A stretch of 64,000 nucleotides of DNA, taken from positions 124,001-188,000 of the forward strand of contig NZ_QQAW01000005.1 in assembly GCF_003350405.1 (NCBI RefSeq), read 5' to 3'. The stretch comes from Gluconacetobacter liquefaciens (GTDB lineage Bacteria > Pseudomonadota > Alphaproteobacteria > Acetobacterales > Acetobacteraceae). A program made the position numbers and the translations under genes. The notes beneath the pieces are model-generated. The model did no database searches. It was not told the DNA's origin and saw nothing but the letters and a program-made list of their open reading frames with translations. Positions 44,362 through 53,458 of the stretch are shown here, one piece after another (positions within the stretch are counted from its first letter, which is position 1; each line of letters starts with the position of its first letter).

Positions 44362-45387
44362 ATGAACGGAAAAGGACACGGTTCAAAGGCTCTTGCGGCA
44401 GTCGGGATGCTGGCGGCGGCCTTGTGGTCCGGTAGCGGGGCGCGCGCCGATACGGTGCCGGTAATGGTCATTCACGGTGGTGCGGGAGTGATCAAGGCCG
44501 ACATGTCGATCGAGCGTCAGCAGATCGTGAAGGCGGCGCTGGGACGCGCCTTGCAGGCAGGGTATGCGGTCCTGAAGGCCGGTCAACCGGCGAAAGATGC
44601 CGTGGTCGCCGCGATCCAGGTGCTGGAGGACGACCCGAACTTCAATGCCGGCAAGGGTGCCGTCTTTACGCATGATGGGCATAACGAGATGGATGCCGCG
44701 ATCATGGACGGGGCAACGCTGCAGGCCGGCGCGGTTGCCGGCGTGTCGCATGTGCGCAACCCGATCACGCTGGCCCGCGCCGTCATGGAGCAATCCAAGC
44801 ATGTGCTGCTGATCGGCGCGGGGGCGGAGGCATTCGCCCAGAGCCAGAAAATTCCGTTGGTGGATCCTTCCTATTTCTGGACCCAGCATCGGTGGGACCA
44901 GTTGCAGAAGGCGCTGAAGGAAGACGCGGCGCACACCCAGCATGCCGACGAGACGACCGACCGCCATTTCGGGACGGTCGGTGCGGTGGCGCTGGATCAC
45001 GCGGGGCACCTGGCAGCCGGAACCTCGACTGGCGGCATGACCGACAAATTATGGGGTCGGGTGGGCGATTCGCCGCTGATCGGGGCCGGGACCTATGCCA
45101 ATGCCGGCTGCGCGATGTCCGGTACCGGATGGGGCGAGTTCTATATCCGCACCGTCGCGGCGCACGAGATCTGTATGCGCGTGACCGCGATGCATGAAAC
45201 TCTGAATCATGCGGCACAGGATGTCATCAACCGCGAAATTCCGGCGCTGGGCGGCGACGGCGGCGCAATCCTGGTCGATGCGCAGGGAAATATCGCGATG
45301 CCGTTCAACACCAGCGGCATGTATCGAGCCTGGGTAGGGCGCGACGGCGTGTCGCATGTCGAGATTTTCGGCAACGGCAAGACGTAG
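44362..45387 (+). CDS. Isoaspartyl peptidase/L-asparaginase (Ntn-hydrolase) with signal peptide
   Basis: 341 residues. A signal peptide (core about residues 10-22, cleavage after ARA) precedes the family start VMVIHGGAGVIKADM. The gamma-glutamyl-type fold is shown by NFNAGKGAVFTHDGHNEMDA, the autocleavage site with nucleophile threonine in DRHFGTVGAVALD, and the oxyanion/substrate region AAGTSTGGMTDKLWGRVGDS. Such enzymes are made as precursors that cut themselves and remove isoaspartyl residues from peptides or hydrolyse asparagine. Bacterial IaaA is usually cytoplasmic, so export is notable. Convergent with pgm. Confidence 0.88.
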   Translation: MNGKGHGSKALAAVGMLAAALWSGSGARADTVPVMVIHGGAGVIKADMSIERQQIVKAALGRALQAGYAVLKAGQPAKDAVVAAIQVLEDDPNFNAGKGAVFTHDGHNEMDAAIMDGATLQAGAVAGVSHVRNPITLARAVMEQSKHVLLIGAGAEAFAQSQKIPLVDPSYFWTQHRWDQLQKALKEDAAHTQHADETTDRHFGTVGAVALDHAGHLAAGTSTGGMTDKLWGRVGDSPLIGAGTYANAGCAMSGTGWGEFYIRTVAAHEICMRVTAMHETLNHAAQDVINREIPALGGDGGAILVDAQGNIAMPFNTSGMYRAWVGRDGVSHVEIFGNGKT

Positions 45388-45389
45388 GA

Positions 45390-45418
45390 GGCGTGCCGGT
45401 CATTAAGGCCGGCACGCC
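45390..45418. terminator. Bidirectional terminator between asparaginase and pgm
   Basis: A perfect 10-bp stem, GGCGTGCCGG (45390-45399) with CCGGCACGCC (45409-45418), and a 9-base loop. It starts 3 bases after the asparaginase stop and ends 15 bases from the convergent pgm stop. T-runs are lacking on both sides. Confidence 0.6.
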
Positions 45419-45433
45419 CATGGTCGACGCTGC

Positions 45434-47092
45434 TTACGGTGCCGCGTTGGCCGCGAACAGGGCGGATATGGCGGTCGTCGCCTCGTCCTGAATGCGATGC
45501 AGATGGTCCTCGCTGACGAAGCTTTCGGCGTAGATCTTGTAGACTTCCTCGGTGCCCGAGGGACGGGCGGCGAACCAGCCATTCTCCGCCACCACCTTCA
45601 GCCCGCCGATTTCGGCATTGTTGCCGGGCGCGCGGGTCAGGGTGGCGCGGATTGGCTCGCCACCCAGTTCGTGCAGCCCGACCTGCTCGGGCGTCAGCGA
45701 TTTCAGCAGCGCTTTCTGTGGTGCCGTGGCCGGGGCGTCGATCCGCGCGTAATAGGGCGTGCCGAGTTCGGCGGTCAGCTTGCGATAGGCGACACCGGGA
45801 TGGTGGCCGGTGCGGGCAGTAATTTCGGCGGCAAGCAGACCGAGGATGATGCCGTCCTTGTCGGTGGTCCACGCGGTGCCGTCCTTGCGCAGGAACGACG
45901 CGCCGGCGCTTTCCTCACCTGCGAAGCCGAAGCCGCCGTCGATCAGTCCCTCGACGAACCATTTGAAGCCCACGGGAACTTCGACCAGTCGACGGCCCAG
46001 CCGGGCGGTGACGCGATCGATCAGGCTGCTGCTGACCACCGTCTTGCCCACCGCCGCCTGGCTGCTCCAGCCGGGGCGGTTGGCGAACAGATAGTCGATG
46101 GCGGTAGCCAGATAGTGGTTCGGGTTCATCAGCCCATCGGTGCCGGCGACGATGCCATGCCGGTCGGCATCGGTATCGTTGGCGAAAGCCACATCAAAGC
46201 GGCTGCCCAGCTCGATCAGGCGCGCCATGGCATAGGGCGAGGAGCAATCCATGCGGATCTGCCCGTCCCAGTCGGCCGTCATGAAAGAGAATGTGGGATC
46301 GACCACGGTGCTCACTACCGTGGCGTTGAGGCGATAGCGCTCGATGATCGGCTGCCAATAGGCCACCGCCGCCCCGCCCAGCGGGTCGATACCGATCGCG
46401 ACATCGGCGGCGCGGATGGCCTCCATGTCCAGCACCGCCCCCAGATCCTCGATATAGGGGGTCATATAATCGTGCCGATGCACGCAGGCAGCCCGCAATG
46501 CCTGTTCATACGGAATGCGGCGCACGCCCGCGAGGCCGGCCGCAAGGTAATCGTTGGCCGCGCGTTCGACGATTTTGGTGATATCGGTATCGGCCGGGCC
46601 GCCATGGGGCGGGTTGTATTTATAGCCGCCATCTTCCGGCGGATTGTGGGACGGCGTCACGACCACGCCATCGGCCAGACCACTGGTGCGTCCCCTGTTG
46701 TAGGTCAGGATGGCGTGAGAGATCACCGGCGTTGGGGTATAGCCGCCCTGGGCGTCGATGAAGGTTTCCACCCCGTTGGCGGCGAAGACTTCCAGCGCCG
46801 ATTCCAGCGCAGGCTTCGAGATCGCATGGGTGTCGATGCCGATAAAAAGCGGCCCGTTGATACCGGCGGAGGCGCGATAGTCGCACACGGCCTGGCTAAC
46901 GGCGAGGATATGAGCTTCGTTGAGGCTGGTATGGAATGGCGAGCCCCGATGCCCGGAGGTGCCGAACGCGACGCGCTGGGCAGGGATGGCCGGGTCGGGT
47001 TTCAGATCGTAGTAGGCCGCAGTCAGTTTCGCGACGTCGATCAGGCGCGAGGGCGGAACCGGTTTGCCGGCCAATGGGCTGATCGTCACCAT
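45434..47092 (-). CDS. pgm: Phosphoglucomutase (alpha-D-glucose phosphate-specific)
   Basis: 552 residues from ATG 47092 (AAGGA upstream); a longer frame to 47236 adds an unlike tail and is rejected. The phosphoserine site is [14 protein letters not shown], the metal loop is [13 protein letters not shown], the sugar loop area is [20 protein letters not shown] and the phosphate-binding part is [17 protein letters not shown]. It interconverts glucose 1- and 6-phosphate, feeding UDP-glucose for cellulose or other polysaccharides and glycogen. The stretch [20 protein letters not shown] is typical of the bacterial Pgm type. Monocistronic by context. Firm call. Confidence 0.95.
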   Translation of the reverse strand: MVTISPLAGKPVPPSRLIDVAKLTAAYYDLKPDPAIPAQRVAFGTSGHRGSPFHTSLNEAHILAVSQAVCDYRASAGINGPLFIGIDTHAISKPALESALEVFAANGVETFIDAQGGYTPTPVISHAILTYNRGRTSGLADGVVVTPSHNPPEDGGYKYNPPHGGPADTDITKIVERAANDYLAAGLAGVRRIPYEQALRAACVHRHDYMTPYIEDLGAVLDMEAIRAADVAIGIDPLGGAAVAYWQPIIERYRLNATVVSTVVDPTFSFMTADWDGQIRMDCSSPYAMARLIELGSRFDVAFANDTDADRHGIVAGTDGLMNPNHYLATAIDYLFANRPGWSSQAAVGKTVVSSSLIDRVTARLGRRLVEVPVGFKWFVEGLIDGGFGFAGEESAGASFLRKDGTAWTTDKDGIILGLLAAEITARTGHHPGVAYRKLTAELGTPYYARIDAPATAPQKALLKSLTPEQVGLHELGGEPIRATLTRAPGNNAEIGGLKVVAENGWFAARPSGTEEVYKIYAESFVSEDHLHRIQDEATTAISALFAANAAP

Positions 47093-47326
47093 TCCTGTGT
47101 GTCCTTCCTGTATACGAGACCGTTCCGAGCGCATCGATTCCGGGCCAGACGACCCGAAGGGTCTCCGTCGGGCGCATTCCGGCACACCGACGAACAGGCT
47201 CCAGGGCCTGAACGTAGGCGAGCGGACGATGCGCACAGGGCCTGCACGGAAGCGCTGTTTCCGAAACCGTCTCTAAGTGTCGTGCCTCCGTCGCATGCTG
47301 GCGTGGCATCATTATGGAGCACGATC

Positions 47327-47371
47327 AAAACGCCTGCCGAAGCGTCGGGATGCGGCGCGTTACGGCAGGCG
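47327..47371 (-). terminator. Terminator of the two-repeat periplasmic protein gene
   Basis: Read on the minus strand, CGCCTGCCG and CGGCAGGCG form a 9-bp stem (47363-47371 with 47331-47339) with a 23-base loop, followed by TTTT (47330-47327). It lies 18 bases beyond the stop of the gene ending at 47389. The rest of the spacer up to pgm (47093-47326) holds only the pgm upstream region. Confidence 0.6.
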
Positions 47372-47388
47372 CTGGAAAAAACGCGCGA

Positions 47389-48054
47389 TCAGTGGCCGGC
47401 GGGGGCGCCGGGCGCGCTGGACGTGCCCGTGCCTTCATGCACGGTGGTCGACGGCGTGATCACGCGGTTCAGCACTTCGAACGACACGGCATCCATCGTC
47501 GTCACGTCGACGGTGTCGCCGACCTTCAAGGTCGGCAGCAGGGCCTGCATCGCCTTGGTGTGGACCGTGATCGTCTGGGTTGCGTTGTCGGGGCCGACGG
47601 TGGTGACGACGTGATGCGCCGCGTCGACCGCCGCGATCCGCACCCGCTTGCGACGGAAGGAGACCATCATGCCGTGGGGATGGCGATTGGTCACGCCATG
47701 CGCCGAGGTCACGGTCGATTCCGGCTGCGGGCTGTCGGCGGGCACGACATCGGCGCCGATGGTCTGGAAGAAGCGGATCTTGATCCGGTCGCCCGGCTGA
47801 ATATGGGGCAGGCTGTGGGCGGTGCGGGGAATATCGACGGTGATCAGGCTGCCATCGCTGTCGCGCAGCAGTACTTCGCCCGAAGAGGGATCGATCGTCT
47901 CCACGGTCGCCTGGGTCACCTGGTTTCCGGTAATCACCGAAGCCTGGGCGTGGGCGCGCAGCGGCATGGCCAGCGCCAGGGCGGCGACGGGCAGCAGCCG
48001 TGCCGACCGCGACAGGCGGTTGAGGAGGTGACGTGTGTTTGCGGGTGCCATCAT
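47389..48054 (-). CDS. Periplasmic protein of unknown function with two tandem beta-domain repeats
   Basis: 221 residues (ATG 48054, or 48051; AGGAACAG upstream). A signal peptide with Ala/Leu core ends at AHAQA. The mature part holds two similar units: VTQATVETIDPSSGEVLLRD to HIQPGDRIKIRFFQT (about 42-98), and KRVRIAAVDAAHHVVTTVGP to TLKVGDTVDVTTMDAVSFEV (about 134-194). Each follows the pattern of a short barrel: xV.xID...VxLxxxDG...V.V...x..L..lkxGD.V.V. This pattern recurs in small periplasmic proteobacterial proteins without known role. A linker with TVTSAHGVTNRHPHGMM, rich in His, joins them. I do not know its function; metal binding by the His-rich linker is a guess. Confidence 0.75.
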   Translation of the reverse strand: MMAPANTRHLLNRLSRSARLLPVAALALAMPLRAHAQASVITGNQVTQATVETIDPSSGEVLLRDSDGSLITVDIPRTAHSLPHIQPGDRIKIRFFQTIGADVVPADSPQPESTVTSAHGVTNRHPHGMMVSFRRKRVRIAAVDAAHHVVTTVGPDNATQTITVHTKAMQALLPTLKVGDTVDVTTMDAVSFEVLNRVITPSTTVHEGTGTSSAPGAPAGH

Positions 48055-48178
48055 GTCTGTTCCTGCTCTGTCATCCGATTTGGCGCGGCTTTGAAACTGA
48101 TATTAAGAGACTGTTTTCAAAGTGTCGATGCCGGGCAGCAACCCGGCTCGGTTGCAGTTGGATGAAGAGGGAGGCGAC

Positions 48179-48532
48179 ATGGCGCGCTCGGTCACGATTT
48201 ACGGCATCAAGGCCTGCGATACGATGAAGAAGGCGCGTGCGTGGCTGGACGCGCACGGCGTGGCCTACACGTTTCATGACTACAAGGCCGGCGGCATCGC
48301 GCGCCCGGTGCTGGAGGGCTGGGTCCGCCAGGCAGGATGGGAAATCCTGCTGAACCGTTCCGGCACCACGTTTCGCAAGCTGCCCGATTCCGACAAGGCC
48401 GACCTGAACGAGGCGCGGGCCGTCGATCTGATGCTGGCCCAGCCTTCGATGATCAAGCGCCCGGTATTGGATGTGGACGGCGCATTGACTGTGGGGTTCA
48501 AGCCCGAAATCTACGCCGCCCTATTCGCGTGA
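48179..48532 (+). CDS. ArsC/Spx-family thioredoxin-fold protein (YffB-like)
   Basis: 117 residues from ATG 48179, after GAGGGAGG. The N-terminus VTIYGIKACDTMKKARAWLD has the single cysteine of the CDTMKK type, and the closing part has KRPVLDVDGALTVGFKPEIY. This matches YffB/ArsC-like reductases, which have the arsenate reductase fold but usually reduce glutathione-linked or unknown substrates. No ars genes are near, so arsenate reduction is not supported. Convergent with the metallochaperone gene. Confidence 0.85.
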   Translation: MARSVTIYGIKACDTMKKARAWLDAHGVAYTFHDYKAGGIARPVLEGWVRQAGWEILLNRSGTTFRKLPDSDKADLNEARAVDLMLAQPSMIKRPVLDVDGALTVGFKPEIYAALFA

Positions 48533-48576
48533 CTGGAACGGCGCGCCGGAGAAAGTCGGACGTGCCATTCCAGTCA
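48530..48576. terminator. Bidirectional hairpin between convergent genes
   Basis: TGACTGGAA (48530-48538) pairs with TTCCAGTCA (48568-48576), with a mismatch and then GGC/GCC inside. It starts at the stop codon of the ArsC-like gene and lies 30 bases from the convergent copZ-like stop. No T-run. Confidence 0.5.
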
Positions 48577-48606
48577 GAGGAGCAGGTTAAAGTGTCGCGG
48601 CAACCG

Positions 48607-48816
48607 TCAGGCCGCGATTTCGAACCCGGCATCCTCGATAGCCATGCGCAGGGCGGCGGGCGAGGTGAAGGCGGGGTCGTAGCTGACCGTGGCCCGGCCA
48701 GGCTCCAGCGTGACCTCGGCGGCGGAAACGCCGTCGGTCTGCTCCAGCGCTTTCTTGACCGAGTTGACGCAGCCATTGCAGGTCATGCCCGTGACGTTCA
48801 GCGAGAGCGTTTCCAT
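48607..48816 (-). CDS. Heavy-metal-associated (CopZ-like) metallochaperone
   Basis: 69 residues from ATG 48816, preceded on its strand by GGAGACAG. It is a single HMA domain with the metal site GMTCNGCVNSVKKAL and the conserved end AALRMAIEDAGFEI. Proteins of this size bind Cu(I) and hand it to P-type ATPases; no ATPase is in the window. The upstream ATG at 48849 lacks such a site. Metal identity is inferred from the CxxC motif. Confidence 0.88.
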   Translation of the reverse strand: METLSLNVTGMTCNGCVNSVKKALEQTDGVSAAEVTLEPGRATVSYDPAFTSPAALRMAIEDAGFEIAA

Positions 48817-48994
48817 CGTTCTGTCTCCTTGAAGGGGCGATATCGCCACCCTCTCTCAGCTATGCGCTGCCTCGGGCTCGCGCAAGGATGGTTTTCCGCG
48901 ATCGAGCCCAGCGTTCAAGCCCACCGCGACCGAATGGGCGCGACTCGCAACAGAACGCCCTTGGCATGTCGTCGGTCGCCTGTTCGCAAACCTC

Positions 48995-50536
48995 TCATTC
49001 GGCCGGGGCCGTGCGGGACTCGTCCACGAAGGTCTCGGTCGCGTCGTCGATGGCCCGGCTGCGGCGTCCGGCGGGTGTGTGGATATACAGCGCCTTGCGG
49101 TCGATCCGGTCCTCGGCTTCGGGCTGCATGGGCATTTCGTAGCGCGGCTTGCGGCGATGATCGGCCAGTTGCAACTTGGGGTTGAAGACCGAATTGAACT
49201 TCCAGATCATGGTCAGGAAGTTGGTCTGCCCGCGCAGCGCCAGGCGCAGGGCGAGGCCCAGCGTATCCTTGATCGCGTTCCAGCCCAGATGTTTCTGGTT
49301 GAGCACCTGCTGGGTCTTGACCAGTTCTTCGTAGAATTCCGCCAGCGGCAGGGTGGTGGGCAGCACCGCGTGCTGGATGTCGAACAGGCGATAATCCCGC
49401 GTCGTCAGGCGCCGGGCCTCGCGATGCCAGATTTCCGTGCCCGGATAGGGCGTGGTGACCGAGATATTCACGATATCCGGAATTTCCAGGCACCATTGCC
49501 GGATAACTTCGAACCGCTGCCGGTCCCATGACGGATCGGCGATGATGTTGATCGCGACGATCAGACCCAGAGAGCGGGCGAATTCAAGGGCTTCGAAATT
49601 CCGGTCCAGCGACACCCGCTTGCGGAAATGCTTCAGCCCTTCTTCGTCCACTGCCTCCATGCCGATGAAGATGTAGCTCAGGCCCAGTTCCTTCCAGAAC
49701 CGGAAGACCTCCTTGTTCCGCAACAGCACGTCGGCGCGGGTTTCCAGGTAATATTCCTTACGGATGCCGCGCCGCTTGATTTCCTCGCCGATTGCCATGC
49801 CATGTTCGGCGTGGACGAAAGCCACGTCGTCGACGATGAAGATGCCCGGTTCGCGGATCGCCTCCAGTTCGTCGGCAATCACGGCCGGGCTGGCGGTGCG
49901 GTAGGAGCGCCCGTAGAAGGTCCACGCGCTACAGAATGTGCAGTCCCACGGGCAGCCGCGCGCGAATTCAATCGACGCCGCCGGGTCGAGCGTGCCGATG
50001 AAGTATTTGCGGCGATGGCGCAACAGGTCGCGTGCCGGGCGGATCGTGTCCAGCGACGGCACAAAGATCGGCGGCGGCCCTTCGCCCGTCAACGTCACCA
50101 CGCCCGGCACGGTGGTGATGTCACCGCCCTCCTGGCGGGTGTCGAGCAACCGCCCTACAGTGGCGTCGCCTTCACCCTTCAGGATGCAGTCGATCGCCCC
50201 CTCGGCCAGTTCCAGGATGTCACGGGCGATGAACGAAACCGAGTGGCCGCCGACGAACAGGAACACGGTGGGCATCCGCGCGCGGGTCTCACGGCACAGA
50301 TCGACGATCTCCGGCACGTTGGCCAGGTAGTTTCCGGAAAAACAGACGGCGTGGGGGCGGAAATCCTCGATCATGCGCCAGTAGTCGCGGTGGGTTTCCA
50401 CCTGCAGGTCGATGATCTTCACGTCATGTCCGGCCTGGCGGGCCGCACCCGCAACCAGTTCCAGCCCCAGCGGCTCCAGTCGCAGGAAGACCTTGGTGTA
50501 CATCAGGGCGCTGGGATGGACGGCGAGTATTCTCAT
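48995..50536 (-). CDS. hpnR: Hopanoid C-3 methylase (B12-binding radical SAM)
   Basis: 513 residues from ATG 50536 (GAGGTG upstream). The N-terminal B12-binding-type domain reads MRILAVHPSALMYTKVFLRL, then GHDVKIIDLQVETHRDYWRM and FVGGHSVSFIARDILELAEG. The radical SAM cluster motif is C195xxxC199xxC202 in ARGCPWDCTFCSAW. The whole matches HpnR as I know it from Methylococcus and acetic acid bacteria, which adds a methyl group at C-3 of bacteriohopanepolyols in the inner or outer membrane. The other hopanoid genes are not in the window, which is usual because hpnR is often unlinked. Alternative: another class B radical SAM methylase, less likely. Confidence 0.85.
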   Translation of the reverse strand: MRILAVHPSALMYTKVFLRLEPLGLELVAGAARQAGHDVKIIDLQVETHRDYWRMIEDFRPHAVCFSGNYLANVPEIVDLCRETRARMPTVFLFVGGHSVSFIARDILELAEGAIDCILKGEGDATVGRLLDTRQEGGDITTVPGVVTLTGEGPPPIFVPSLDTIRPARDLLRHRRKYFIGTLDPAASIEFARGCPWDCTFCSAWTFYGRSYRTASPAVIADELEAIREPGIFIVDDVAFVHAEHGMAIGEEIKRRGIRKEYYLETRADVLLRNKEVFRFWKELGLSYIFIGMEAVDEEGLKHFRKRVSLDRNFEALEFARSLGLIVAINIIADPSWDRQRFEVIRQWCLEIPDIVNISVTTPYPGTEIWHREARRLTTRDYRLFDIQHAVLPTTLPLAEFYEELVKTQQVLNQKHLGWNAIKDTLGLALRLALRGQTNFLTMIWKFNSVFNPKLQLADHRRKPRYEMPMQPEAEDRIDRKALYIHTPAGRRSRAIDDATETFVDESRTAPAE

Positions 50537-50980
50537 TCTGACACCTCGTTTTTCGCCACCGACGCGTGACGGAATGAAGTGGTGGCCATGTCGAAAGGAT
50601 ATGGCGGTGCGCAGGATAGGGTGTTTGTCGTGGACCGGAATATTTTGTCCCGATGGATCGCGTTTCGTCACCCTGATTGTGGGTAATGACACCTATGCAT
50701 GAGAGGGATGAAGCCATAATCAGAGCCAGTCCGTCTTTGATTATTGTCGTATTCGCGCGGGAGAACGGTTGGATATTATTGCGTTATAAACGGATCGTCG
50801 GCGAATTCATGGAGGCGTGAACGAAGCATGCCGTTCTGTCATGCGCCCGGCGCCCTATCGCGGGCGGACGATCCATGGCAAGCTTATTGGAACAAGGTGT
50901 CCCGATATGCGGTCCAGTCAGGCCGTGTCGGACGCGACTCACGGTTATGGACGGTTCCGAAAGGAACAGCGGCGGTCGGA
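50537..50980. other. Spacer between divergent hpnR and a small lipoprotein gene
   Basis: 444 bases that carry no supported gene. The part 50690-50800 is notably AT-rich (including TTATTGCGTTATAAA) and probably holds promoters for one or both genes, but I found no well-spaced -35/-10 pair. A frame open from 50744 into the lipoprotein gene has no family-like residues before ATG 50981. Confidence 0.5.
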
Positions 50981-51277
50981 ATGAAGCATAAGAACGGAAC
51001 AGGTCTTGGTTGGGTTGCCGGTGCCGCGATCCTGCTGGCAGGATGTTCGTCGGAAATCGGGCGCCGCCCAACGGATTCCGATATCTCCTGCCTGCGGGCC
51101 CAGATGGGCGCCGAACTGAAGCTGAGCTTCCCGCTGGCGGCGAATACCTGCCAGCGCATGACGGACCATAATTTCGTCATCGGCACGAAGAATCCCAAGC
51201 CGATCCCGCTGAACCTGCACGGCGCCCCGGACCTTCAGACCCTGGCAGACCAGTACGGCTACAGCTACACCCGCTGA
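50981..51277 (+). CDS. Small lipoprotein of unknown function
   Basis: 98 residues from ATG 50981. MKHKNGTGLGWVAGAAILLAGC is a lipoprotein signal with lipobox LLAGC; a Ser follows the cysteine, so outer-membrane sorting is likely. The mature part of about 75 residues has two further cysteines (SCLRAQMG and NTCQRMTD) that could form a disulfide. No domain is recognised. Convergent with the antiporter gene; a short GGCCGG/CCGGCC hairpin (51279-51295) lies after the stop. Confidence 0.65.
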   Translation: MKHKNGTGLGWVAGAAILLAGCSSEIGRRPTDSDISCLRAQMGAELKLSFPLAANTCQRMTDHNFVIGTKNPKPIPLNLHGAPDLQTLADQYGYSYTR

Positions 51278-51327
51278 CGGCCGGCAACTCCGGCCCTCCT
51301 GCGCAGCTTGAGAGAGCGGCAGGACAC

Positions 51328-53145
51328 TCAGCTACCCGGTGAGGTTGCCGGCTGGAGAGCGACATCTGCCGGCAGAAGCGCCGGCGTGGCGTGGCGCAGC
51401 CGGTCGATCATCCCGCGGGCAATTTCACGCTCTCCCATAATGACGGTGTCGGCACCCAGCCGCGCAAGATGTTCGACTTCCGCGTCGGAGTGGGCACGCC
51501 CGACGATCAGGATCGACGGATTCAGCGCCCGGGCCTGCTCCACGACCTGCCCGGCTTCGAACGCTCCCGGAATGGCGACGACAATGCTCCGGGCTTGCGG
51601 GAGATTCGCAAGGCCAAGCACATCGGGCGACGCGGCATTGCCGACGATAACCTCAATTCCCTGGGCCTCCAGTTGCGCAATACTCTGGTCGGCGTCCTCG
51701 ATGACCAGAAAGGGCGTGCGCGATGCCAGCAGCGCGGCGACGACGATCCCGCCCACCCGCCCGTATCCTACTACCACCACATGACCCGTCAGGGTGGTCG
51801 GCAAGACGTCGCCTTCCCTATGCGGTCCCGTCTTCTCCGGTTCGGAGAGCGCTGTTTCGACAGGGAGAACTGATGCGGGCGAGAGCGGCCCGGTCGCGGC
51901 CCGAATGAGCCGGGCTTCAAACGCAGGTTTGAGGATACGCTCGCAGAAAGCAAAGCTCAGCGGGTTCAGGATGATGGAAATGATGGCGGCTGCCAGCACC
52001 AAGCTACGCCCCTCTTCCGGCAGTAGCTTAAGCGTGACACCCATATCGGTGAGGATAAAGGAAAACTCGCCGATCTGTGCCAGACTGGCCGATATGGTAA
52101 GCGCGATCAGCGCCCCGCGCCGAAAGGCTATGACAATCAGAAACGCGGTAATCGACTTTGCGACCAGAATGATCGCAAGCGTTCCCAGCAGGGGGAGCGG
52201 GCTTTCGATGAGTGCCCTTGGATCGAACAGCATGCCGACCGATACGAAGAACAGGACGGAGAACGCATCGCGCAGCGGCAGGCTCTCCTCCGCCGCACGC
52301 TGGCTGAGTTCGCTCTCCGACAGGATCGTGCCGGCGAAAAAGGCGCCGAGCGCCAGCGAGACCCCGAACACTTTCGCCGCGCCGTAAGCCGTGCCGAGCG
52401 CGATGGCCAGCACGCCCAGACGAAACAACTCGCGGGAGCCGGTATACGCAATCCGATGCAGCAGCCATGGAATAAACCGGCGACCGATCAGCAGCATCAC
52501 CGCCACGAAAGCCCCCAGTTTCAGCACCGTCAGCGCGAGCACGCCACCCAGTCCGGGATCGAAGCCCAGAAGACGCTCCATGAGCCGCACCAGCGGATCA
52601 CGGACGCCGCCGCCATGCCCTGCGGTACTTGCAAGGGCAGGGATCAGCACCAGAGCCAGGACCGTAACCAGGTCCTCGACAATCAACCAGCCGACGGCAA
52701 TCTGGCCGCGTTCCGTGTCGATCAGGCGCCGCTCCTGTAGCGCCTTCAGTAGCACGACGGTGGACGCGACCGAGATGGCCAGACCAAAGACGACGCCGCC
52801 AGCGGAAGACCACCCCATGGCAATGCCCAGCACCCAGCCGAGCACCGTGGCAACACCGATCTGCGCCAGCGCCCCCGGGATGGCGATAAAACGCACCGCC
52901 AGTAATTCTCTCATGGAGAAATGCAGGCCGACACCGAACATCAGCAGGATCACGCCCAGTTCAGCCAGTTCCGGCGCCAGGGATTGATCGGCCACGAAAC
53001 CGGGCGTATGCGGCCCGACGAGAACCCCTGCGACGAGATAGCCGACAAGCGGCGGCATGCGCAGGCGGTTGGCGATAGCGCCGAAAATGAATGCAAGAAC
53101 GAGCCCCGCCACGATCGTGGAAATCAGGGGGGTGTCATGCGGCAT
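51328..53145 (-). CDS. CPA2-family cation:proton antiporter, KefB/YbaL type
   Basis: 605 residues. About 12 membrane helices from MPHDTPLISTIVAGLVLAFI onward, with the ion-path region LVGYLVAGVLVGPHTPGFVA, the helix-hairpin GVILLMFGVGLHFSMRELL, and AAEESLPLRDAFSVLFFVS. After about residue 420 comes a cytoplasmic TrkA-N/RCK domain with the nucleotide-binding GYGRVGGIVVAALL. The length and ending fit YbaL rather than glutathione-gated KefC, whose ancillary subunit gene is absent. It probably exchanges K+ or Na+ for H+, useful in acid conditions. A relic of a second such gene lies just upstream. Confidence 0.9.
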   Translation of the reverse strand: MPHDTPLISTIVAGLVLAFIFGAIANRLRMPPLVGYLVAGVLVGPHTPGFVADQSLAPELAELGVILLMFGVGLHFSMRELLAVRFIAIPGALAQIGVATVLGWVLGIAMGWSSAGGVVFGLAISVASTVVLLKALQERRLIDTERGQIAVGWLIVEDLVTVLALVLIPALASTAGHGGGVRDPLVRLMERLLGFDPGLGGVLALTVLKLGAFVAVMLLIGRRFIPWLLHRIAYTGSRELFRLGVLAIALGTAYGAAKVFGVSLALGAFFAGTILSESELSQRAAEESLPLRDAFSVLFFVSVGMLFDPRALIESPLPLLGTLAIILVAKSITAFLIVIAFRRGALIALTISASLAQIGEFSFILTDMGVTLKLLPEEGRSLVLAAAIISIILNPLSFAFCERILKPAFEARLIRAATGPLSPASVLPVETALSEPEKTGPHREGDVLPTTLTGHVVVVGYGRVGGIVVAALLASRTPFLVIEDADQSIAQLEAQGIEVIVGNAASPDVLGLANLPQARSIVVAIPGAFEAGQVVEQARALNPSILIVGRAHSDAEVEHLARLGADTVIMGEREIARGMIDRLRHATPALLPADVALQPATSPGS

Positions 53146-53239
53146 GGCTGATTTCTCCGGACGGATGTCGGAACAACGGCCCGCCCCCTACCTGGGATCG
53201 GGAAGAGAGAGTTTTTATTTTGAATGATTACTGCCGCGG

Positions 53240-53458
53240 TCAGATCCGGCTGGTGCCCACGGTCATGACGCGCTGAAAGGCGCAATCGGTATGGCGCAGG
53301 ACGGCAACTCTACCGGGAAGATGAACTGTAGCGCCGTGAAACCCTCGCGCACTGGCAGGCTTTTCTCGGCCGGGACTGGCTCGTGGGCGAAGAAGGCGAG
53401 GAGCAGGCGATGTCAGGCCGGTGACCAGAATCGTGATCAGGGGGCTGACATATGGCAT
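53240..53458 (-). pseudogene. Relic of a second CPA2 antiporter gene
   Basis: From ATG 53458 the frame reads MPYVSPLITILVTGL, close to the intact neighbour's MPHDTPLISTIVAGL and to YbaL starts. The following residues are unlike, but in a second minus-strand frame the next stretch reads AEKSLPVREGFTALQF, corresponding to the neighbour's AEESLPLRDAFSVLFF about 290 residues further on. So the remnant is the first 15 codons joined, after a large deletion and frameshift, to a short piece of the middle; then it is unrecognisable. It ends 95 bases before the intact gene. Matches were made by eye. Confidence 0.55.

Noticed and set aside
45497-47614. 705-codon open frame on the + strand opposite pgm
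   Set aside because: It is the antisense shadow of a well-supported phosphoglucomutase gene; the translation is rich in Gly, Asp, Arg and His with no family features, as expected from GC-rich codon bias.
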